This document shows, piece by piece, positions 58,555 through 64,000 of a DNA stretch of 64,000 nucleotides. A model generated the notes under the pieces. It was not told the origin of the DNA. It made no database searches and saw nothing but the letters and a program-made list of their open reading frames with translations. Numbering within the stretch: position 1 is the stretch's first letter; every line of letters starts with the position of its first letter. Made by a program: the position numbers and the translations under genes. Source of the stretch: Pseudomonas sp. HS6 (GTDB lineage: Bacteria > Pseudomonadota > Gammaproteobacteria > Pseudomonadales > Pseudomonadaceae); assembly GCF_023375815.1 (NCBI RefSeq), contig NZ_CP067412.1, forward strand, positions 2,232,001 through 2,296,000, given 5' to 3'.

Positions 58555-58936
58555 ACACGGCTTCCACATCAATGAACAGAAGCAAGTGCAATTACAAAAA
58601 TAAAAAAGCACTTTGCTTGGTTTAACCCTCCTTTGTCAGTAATGCCTCCCTCCTCACCCTTCCTACGATAGCAAACACAACAGGGATTATTAACCCTCCC
58701 CCTTCGACCTTTTCTAACGTTTGATATTCTTCAATTCAAATGATTGGCACATTGCCATCTTGTTAGAACTCGTCAGACAGCTTCTTCCCCAATAACTTAG
58801 TCTATTGATTGACGACAGTTCGGCATACCGATGTTGTTACCTCAGAACATGAGCACCCAAAACAAAAACAAGTCTGCTTAACAACTCGGATTTCAACTGT
58901 CGAAACCTGAATGGAAGTCTTTTGGGGATATCGCAT
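58555..58936 (+). other. Leader region of the sugar transferase gene
   Basis: 382 bases with high AT content (58560-58900) and no gene. It probably contains the promoter of the transferase. I see no clear sigma-54 -24/-12 element (TTGGCACATTGCC at 58743 lacks a correctly spaced GC) and no LexA or Vfr box. Confidence 0.5.
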
Positions 58937-60331
58937 ATGGATCTCACTCTACGTATCAACCGAAACACCGGCCTCAAGGGACTTACCTTCTGGGGCCAAT
59001 GGGCACTGGCACAGTGCTTTATTGTTTCACTGTTATTTATATTGGCTGAGCAGCACACAGGAACGGTCGAGTTCTATTACCGAATGTGCACCATGCTGGC
59101 TGTGTTGGCGTCGGTTCCGGCCTATACGTTCAGCGGCGCCTACCGAAAGCGAGACAACTACCTGACCGGTCTGGGACGTCTGTTCATGGGCTGGTCGATG
59201 ACGATGGCCGGGCTGACGTTCATCGCGTTCATCTGCAAGGCCGATGAGCTGTTTTCGCGCCAGGTGATCCTTGACTGGGCGGTGTACGGTTTCCTCGGAC
59301 AGGCCTTGCTGTATGCGCCGCTGCATGCGTTCTCCAAGTACTACCAGCGTTCCCGCAAAAGCGAGCACAAGACCCTGATCGTTGGTACTGGCGAACTGGC
59401 CCTGGGCCTGGCGAAGAAGCTCAGCGAACACGAAAACCTGCCGCTGGTGGGTCTGGTCAGCAACGGCAATCTGCCCGCTCTGGACGCGGACGCACCACGC
59501 GTCGTCGGCGATCAGGAAAACCTTCTGGAACTGATCAAACGCCACGACATCCGACGCCTGTACATCACGCTGTCGTTGTCCGAAGCGGCGAAGATCGAAG
59601 CGATGTATGTCGACCTGCTGGATGCCAACGTCGATGTGGTCTGGGTGCCGGATCTGAACAGCCTGACGCTGCTCAATCACTCGGTGAAAGTCGTGGACGG
59701 CCTGCCGGCGATCTATCTCAACGAAAGCCCGCTGACCAGCCGCCCGACCGCCGCCCTGAGCAAGAGCCTGATGGAGAAAAGCGTCGCGCTGCTGGCCATC
59801 GTGCTGTTGAGCCCGGTGCTACTGCTCATCTCCCTGGCGGTTAAGCTCAGCTCGCCGGGCCCGGTGTTCTTCAAACAGGATCGCCATGGCTGGAACGGCA
59901 AGGTGATTCAAGTCTGGAAGTTCCGCTCGATGCGCGTGCACGATGACCGCGACGTCAAGCAGGCCAGCCGCAACGACTCGCGCATCACCGCCGTCGGACG
60001 CTTCATCCGCCGCACTTCGCTGGACGAGCTGCCGCAACTGTTCAACGTGCTGCAAGGTCACATGGCACTGGTTGGCCCGCGTCCGCACGCCGTGGCGCAC
60101 AACAACTACTACTCGGGGAAAATCCTCGCCTACATGGCGCGCCACCGAATCAAACCGGGCATCACTGGGCTGGCTCAAATCAGCGGCTGCCGTGGCGAGA
60201 CCGATACCCTCGACAAGATGGAGAAGCGTGTCGAGATCGACCTCAAGTACATCAATAACTGGTCGCTGTGGCTGGATGTGAAGATCCTGGTGAAGACGCC
60301 GTTTACCCTGTTGTCGAAGGATATTTACTAA
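58937..60331 (+). CDS. wcaJ: Undecaprenyl-phosphate sugar phosphotransferase, WcaJ type
   Basis: A 464-residue polyprenyl-phosphate hexose-1-phosphate transferase that starts exopolysaccharide repeat synthesis. The N-terminal half has four to five membrane helices and a CoA-binding-like region (KTLIVGTGELALGLAKKLSE). The C-terminal sugar transferase domain has LSSPGPVFFKQDRHGWNGKV, VWKFRSMRVHDDRDVKQASR, RTSLDELPQLFNVLQGHM and LVGPRPHAVAHNN. ATG 58937 has GGGGA 8 bases upstream. A terminator follows at 60361. Confidence 0.92.
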   Translation: MDLTLRINRNTGLKGLTFWGQWALAQCFIVSLLFILAEQHTGTVEFYYRMCTMLAVLASVPAYTFSGAYRKRDNYLTGLGRLFMGWSMTMAGLTFIAFICKADELFSRQVILDWAVYGFLGQALLYAPLHAFSKYYQRSRKSEHKTLIVGTGELALGLAKKLSEHENLPLVGLVSNGNLPALDADAPRVVGDQENLLELIKRHDIRRLYITLSLSEAAKIEAMYVDLLDANVDVVWVPDLNSLTLLNHSVKVVDGLPAIYLNESPLTSRPTAALSKSLMEKSVALLAIVLLSPVLLLISLAVKLSSPGPVFFKQDRHGWNGKVIQVWKFRSMRVHDDRDVKQASRNDSRITAVGRFIRRTSLDELPQLFNVLQGHMALVGPRPHAVAHNNYYSGKILAYMARHRIKPGITGLAQISGCRGETDTLDKMEKRVEIDLKYINNWSLWLDVKILVKTPFTLLSKDIY

Positions 60332-60360
60332 GACGCAGCGCTTCAGGAAGCAACACCGCA

Positions 60361-60383
60361 AGGGGACGAAAGTCCCCTTTTTT
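60361..60383 (+). terminator. Terminator after the sugar transferase
   Basis: AGGGGAC-GAAA-GTCCCCT followed by TTTTT. It closes the transferase transcript. Confidence 0.85.
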
Positions 60384-60460
60384 GTGGGCGGGATTTGGGG
60401 AGTTGCGGGAGACTTGCGATCGCGGTGGGCCAGTTGAAGAGATGTCGATTGAACTGACGT

Positions 60461-60556
60461 TATCGCTGGCAAGCCAGCTCCCACAGGGGCTTGTGGTGAA
60501 ACACAAATCCCGATCCGACCACAATCACTGTGGGAGCTGGCTTGCCAGCGATAGCG
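60461..60556 (+). repeat. REP pair in inverted orientation
   Basis: TATCGCTGGCAAGCCAGCTC-CCACAGGG (60461-60488) and its inverse CACTGTGGGAGCTGGCTTGC-CAGCGATAGCG (60527-60556). This is the well-known Pseudomonas REP sequence arranged as a BIME-like pair. It lies in the 360-base gap between two convergent genes and contains no gene. Confidence 0.9.
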
Positions 60557-60644
60557 CCGGGTCATTCAACACTGGACTTGAGCTCGCCGCCCCCCGCTCC
60601 CTCAACTGCGGTGAAAGCTCCAAAAAGACATCCACCACAAACAA

Positions 60645-60673
60645 AAACGGGAGCCGAAGGGCTCCCATTTTGG
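60645..60673 (-). terminator. Terminator after yjbH
   Basis: Minus-strand TGGGAGCCC-TTCG-GGCTCCCG then TTTTTG. It lies 19 bases past the yjbH stop. Confidence 0.85.
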
Positions 60674-60691
60674 CTTCCCGGTCTCCCGGAC

Positions 60692-62770
60692 TTACTCGGT
60701 AATCTTCCCGAAGTTGCGATAGAACATGTCGTCCTCACGGCTATCGGTCATCGAGTGCAGCTGGAAGCTGCGACTGAGCCTCGCACCACCGTCACGGGTC
60801 AGTGGTGCCCAGACCAGGTTGGCCCGACGCATGGTCGACATGCTCATCATCTCGTCGAACGGAATGGACAGGTAAATGCCCTTGTCGAAGCTACCTTCGC
60901 CGTATTCCGTACTGCCGGCGGTGGTGATGGTCGCCCAGGCACCGAAGCGCACACCGTTGGAAAACTCTCGCGAGATATCCAGCGTGCCGCCAAAGTCGCC
61001 CGCCAGATAGCGCCCGACGCTGACCGCGGCGAGTGTTTCGTAAGGCAAGTCGGTGTAGCCAGTGATATGACCGGTCAGCACTGAATAATCACGCAGGCCA
61101 AAACCCTGATCGAATTCGCGCTGACGCACGTAATTCAGGTCCGCACCGATCGCCCAGCGCTCCCCGGTCGGACGAAACAGCACCTCGCCGCCGACGCCCG
61201 CGAACATCGACTCCAGATAACCGCCGTAGACCATGCCGTACAAATCTTTGTCCAATTGCTCCGCGTGGCTGACCTGAAATAACGGCATGGTGGTTTCGGA
61301 GGTCGTCAGATACTGGCGCAAGTCCGTACGCACTCGTGGCAAGCCGCTGGGTGCGTCGTATTTGAACTTGTCGAAGTTGTTCGCCAGGTTCTGGCTGAGC
61401 ATGCCGCTCCACCAGGTGTTGCGGTTGAAGCGAAACTCGGCGTCGAGGTCGGCACTGAATTGATAGAGCAAACCATCCGGGCCGCCGACGTTCTGCTTGA
61501 AGCCCAGGCCGGCGCCGTAACTGAAATGCTGCGGCGCCTGTGTGTAAAGGGTTTTCTCGTTGTGCGGCATCGCCGGGTTGACCTCGGTGGTGCGGTGCAA
61601 CGTTTGCAGCGGTTCCTCGTTGTTGATCACTTCGCGGAAGGTCTGACGCGGCACGCTGGTTTCTTCCAGCGGCAGGTCGTAGCGTTTGTTGACGACGGTG
61701 AACCAGTTGATGTCATCGTTGACGCTGTTGTCCAGAATCCGGCTCGCACGCCCCACCGCTTTCGCCGAATGGAAATAACGCTGCTGTTCGCCGTAGACGA
61801 TCAACTCTGAATCTCGCTGCGTGATGCGCTCGACCTGATAGCCGGCATTCTGCTGCAAGCGCTGCGATACGTTGGCCCAATCGACCTGATCCAGCGACGT
61901 GGTAGGTGCTTTCGCGGGCAGTGGTTCCGGCGGTGGATCGAAGGTCTTGGCCGGGGCCTTGCGGCTGGCAAAATTGGTGTGGAACGTGACGCCGAACATC
62001 GCGGTGTTGCCACGCTCCCATGCCGCGCTCACGTCGACGGAATCCGTCACTTTGAACAGCGCGCCGAGGTTGATCGGCGAGTCCTGCTTGATCACGTTGT
62101 CCTTCGGTTCGTGCTTGTAGTCGTTGCCTTCGTATTCGAGTTTCAGGCTCAGGCGATCCCATGGCGTCTGGTAACTCACACCGCCGAAGAACGACGGCTG
62201 GCCGCGAAAGTACGAACCGGCGTTGACGTCGCCGGTGCCCTCCATGGCCGGGCGGGTCTTGAAGCGATCGTCGAGATAGCCCAGCGGGTTGTCGATGTCG
62301 CCGCGATTGCCGATGTAACCCCAGGCAATGCCGGCACTGAAATCCAGGTTGTCGTAACGCTTGTTAGCCACCAGAAACTCACTGGCGAACAAACCCGTAC
62401 CGCCGACGTCTCGAAAGCCCAGAGAGACGTCGGGCGCCCAATGGGTTTCTTCCCAGAGCCGGACTTTGACGTCGACCGCCTTGTCCTTATAGCTCTGGTT
62501 GCCGCTCATGGATTCCGGGCCGTACGGGCGGTTGGTGATGGCGGTGTAGCGAAACGAGCCTTCAAGCCAGTCCAGCGGCTGCAACGAAACGCTGTAGCGG
62601 CTGTAAGGCTCGGTGCGGTTGGCATTGACGCTCAACTCGCCGGCCGGAGCCATCCGCGCGGTGGGCGTCTGCAACAGACCGGTGCCACCAAAATCGCCCT
62701 GGGTAATACGCGGCTCGGCATGGGCCAGGCCGCACGGCAATAACAACACAGCTGCAAAACGCAAATTCAA
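60692..62770 (-). CDS. yjbH: YjbH/GfcD family exopolysaccharide outer-membrane protein
   Basis: A 692-residue predicted outer-membrane beta-barrel lipoprotein-like protein with signal peptide NLRFAAVLLLPCGLAHA. The family pattern begins GDFGGTGLLQTPTARMAPAG and continues with many alternating amphipathic strands, ending FQLHSMTDSREDDMFYRNFG. In E. coli yjbEFGH/gfc genes help export group 4-type or other extracellular polysaccharide. It overlaps yjbG by 4 bases. Confidence 0.88.
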   Translation of the reverse strand: MNLRFAAVLLLPCGLAHAEPRITQGDFGGTGLLQTPTARMAPAGELSVNANRTEPYSRYSVSLQPLDWLEGSFRYTAITNRPYGPESMSGNQSYKDKAVDVKVRLWEETHWAPDVSLGFRDVGGTGLFASEFLVANKRYDNLDFSAGIAWGYIGNRGDIDNPLGYLDDRFKTRPAMEGTGDVNAGSYFRGQPSFFGGVSYQTPWDRLSLKLEYEGNDYKHEPKDNVIKQDSPINLGALFKVTDSVDVSAAWERGNTAMFGVTFHTNFASRKAPAKTFDPPPEPLPAKAPTTSLDQVDWANVSQRLQQNAGYQVERITQRDSELIVYGEQQRYFHSAKAVGRASRILDNSVNDDINWFTVVNKRYDLPLEETSVPRQTFREVINNEEPLQTLHRTTEVNPAMPHNEKTLYTQAPQHFSYGAGLGFKQNVGGPDGLLYQFSADLDAEFRFNRNTWWSGMLSQNLANNFDKFKYDAPSGLPRVRTDLRQYLTTSETTMPLFQVSHAEQLDKDLYGMVYGGYLESMFAGVGGEVLFRPTGERWAIGADLNYVRQREFDQGFGLRDYSVLTGHITGYTDLPYETLAAVSVGRYLAGDFGGTLDISREFSNGVRFGAWATITTAGSTEYGEGSFDKGIYLSIPFDEMMSMSTMRRANLVWAPLTRDGGARLSRSFQLHSMTDSREDDMFYRNFGKITE

Positions 62771-63531
62771 CGAACCACCTCAGCCAACTGCGTGGCAATA
62801 AATTCGGCCAACTGCTGATTCAGTTCAGGGATAGGCGGGTCAAGATCATCGTTTTTCAACGGCACCAGAATCTTGCTGCCGGCGACGGGGAACTGCCCGC
62901 TCTCACGATTCCAGTGGGCAATGCCGACGCGCCGCGAAACGCCGTTGGGCTGGATCAGCCACAGGTAATCGGCGTCGGCGTCGTCTTCCAGCAGCACGCA
63001 ACTGCTGAGGTATTCACGGGCCTCGAGCAACGGCTGATAAGGCAGCCGACAGGTCCCGGCAACGGCGCCGAGCACTTGCACTTCATCGACCCGCTGCGGG
63101 TAGATCAGGCGATCGCCATCGTCCAGACGGATGTTGCGGGCGAAGCCGACTTCCAGCGCCACCGGGTCCAGGTCCGCGATCTGGCGCCCGGTGACCGGCA
63201 TCTGCCGCACGTCCTCGGCCATGCGCACCGCCAGGGCTTTGCGGCTCGGTCGATCGAACAAATCGGCCATGCGTTGCAATACGTCCAGGTCAAACAGCAC
63301 GCCGATCTTGAGCCGAGTCTGCTGCTCCAGCAGGGATTGGCGCAGCAACTCGCCCGCCAGCCAATAACCTTCGGCATTCGGTACGGCGACGCTGATCACA
63401 TCGGTCAAGCGTCCACCCGCCGGCAACTCGACCGGCCCCGGGTTGGCAACGTCGCCGCTGACGGTCACCGCTGCCTGGCTTGCGCCGGCGAGCAACATCA
63501 AACACGCCGACAGAACCCTCAAGCGCTTCAT
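62767..63531 (-). CDS. yjbG: YjbG/GfcC family periplasmic protein
   Basis: A 254-residue periplasmic protein with signal peptide LRVLSACLMLLAGASQAA. The domain has a beta-grasp-like pattern: GDVANPGPVELPAGGRLTDV, then LVLRQSLLEQQTRL-like helices and RLIYPQRVDEVQVLGAVAGT. This matches GfcC/YjbG. It is coupled by 4-base overlaps to yjbF and yjbH. Confidence 0.85.
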   Translation of the reverse strand: MKRLRVLSACLMLLAGASQAAVTVSGDVANPGPVELPAGGRLTDVISVAVPNAEGYWLAGELLRQSLLEQQTRLKIGVLFDLDVLQRMADLFDRPSRKALAVRMAEDVRQMPVTGRQIADLDPVALEVGFARNIRLDDGDRLIYPQRVDEVQVLGAVAGTCRLPYQPLLEAREYLSSCVLLEDDADADYLWLIQPNGVSRRVGIAHWNRESGQFPVAGSKILVPLKNDDLDPPIPELNQQLAEFIATQLAEVVR

Positions 63532-64000
63532 GGCAGATGCCTGCGATCAGGGGTCAACTGCACGACTTTCACTCGCAGTTGCGAGGTCAGTTGCTGCTCA
63601 CTCTGCACAATGAAACCGTCAACCGGATCGACCCAGTAACGATTGGTCGCCCGCAGTCCGATGGCCGGGACGTCGATACGCTCATCGACACGCAGCACGG
63701 CGTATTCCTTGTTGAGAATCTTCAGGGTTTCCGTGGATTTTCGGGTGAAGCGGCTGTTGACGATCAGCCCGACTTCCTGGCCCTTGTAGAGGTCGATCCA
63801 GCGCTGACTGGTGTCGCCATCGGCAACGTTGTGCAGACCGCGCTTGAACGGCGACGCATCGGACAGCCGCGTGCCGTCCAGATCACCTTCCGCGCCCAGG
63901 CCAATAGTGCGCACGACGAGACCGTCGCGCAGCAGCAGGACCTGCTTGCCCGAGGCGACCCAGAACTGCAGGTCATCGCGCTTGCGCACCAGCGCCAGCA
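63528..64000 (-). CDS. yjbF: YjbF/GfcB family lipoprotein (5' end beyond the window)
   Basis: The last 156 codons of a gene that begins outside the window; the frame is open to the right edge (LALVRKRDDLQFWV). The DUF2886/GfcB pattern is LLRDGLVVRTIGLGAEGDLD, VADGDTSQRWIDLYKGQEVG, then RYWVDPVDGFIVQSEQQLTS. It forms the first known part of yjbFGH with the next two genes. Confidence 0.85.
   Translation of the reverse strand, partial: LALVRKRDDLQFWVASGKQVLLLRDGLVVRTIGLGAEGDLDGTRLSDASPFKRGLHNVADGDTSQRWIDLYKGQEVGLIVNSRFTRKSTETLKILNKEYAVLRVDERIDVPAIGLRATNRYWVDPVDGFIVQSEQQLTSQLRVKVVQLTPDRRHLP

Noticed and set aside
58743..58765. Sigma-54 promoter before the sugar transferase
   Set aside because: TTGGCACATTGCC has a -24-like GG but no GC at the required -12 spacing.

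Overview
The window looks like a Pseudomonas chromosome, probably of the P. fluorescens group. Three things point there: a copA-copB-copC-copD cluster, a PheC-type periplasmic dehydratase, and genus-typical small families (DUF6124, DUF2388, PrtN, REP pairs around 'GCTGGCAAGCCAGCTCC'). All identifications come from reading the sequence and from remembered family features; no database search was run.

Left flank (1-11.4 kb). The 3' end of copA is followed by copB, copC and copD (periplasmic and membrane copper handling), a PheC-like periplasmic protein, a PseH-like GNAT acetyltransferase, a small lipoprotein, a 2OG-Fe(II) oxygenase-like gene that abuts a decayed gene, and a DUF6124 gene whose long structured leader resembles C4 antisense RNA. 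Next comes a type VI secretion cargo locus: a PAAR protein, a glycine-zipper membrane effector candidate, its likely immunity gene, and a second immunity paralogue preceded by a stub of effector tail. Two unrelated low-GC genes (DUF2971 and a membrane-anchored protein) follow, separated by three copies of a GGGGACAGATTTATTT palindromic repeat; one has a (CGGAT)n tract in front.

Previous integration and prophage (about 11.47-54.16 kb). A truncated 5' end of dusA at 11.4 kb and the intact dusA at 54.07 kb share the 15-bp core CCGATGATGGATTGG, and a tyrosine integrase lies beside the intact copy. The 42.7 kb between them is therefore a dusA-integrated prophage. Its left arm carries cargo: a response regulator and histidine kinase pair, a KAP-family P-loop NTPase, LexA-boxed umuDC, and a Dam-type methylase with its own LexA box. 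The virion genes are a chimera: lambda-type head genes (Nu1, A, W, B, C, D, E, Z-like) joined to P2/Mu-type contractile tail genes (V, W, J, I, fibre, FI, FII, E/E', T, U, X, D), with a GH19 endolysin, nested Rz/Rz1 spanins and a holin. The right arm has a TOPRIM/VapE-type replication protein, CII, a Cro-like protein, an S24 CI repressor with operators sharing a TCAACC/GGTTGA dyad, a HIT-domain plus membrane-protein 'moron' pair, and a left operon of small genes (KilAC-like, two PrtN-like) leading to the integrase.

Right flank (54-64 kb). dusA, a DUF2388 exported protein and uppP are followed by two winged-helix regulators and a WcaJ-type undecaprenyl-phosphate sugar transferase. A convergent yjbF-yjbG-yjbH (gfcB-gfcC-gfcD) operon runs off the window edge. 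Together uppP, the sugar transferase and Yjb proteins form an exopolysaccharide region, with a perfect CRP/Vfr-type palindrome upstream of the first regulator.
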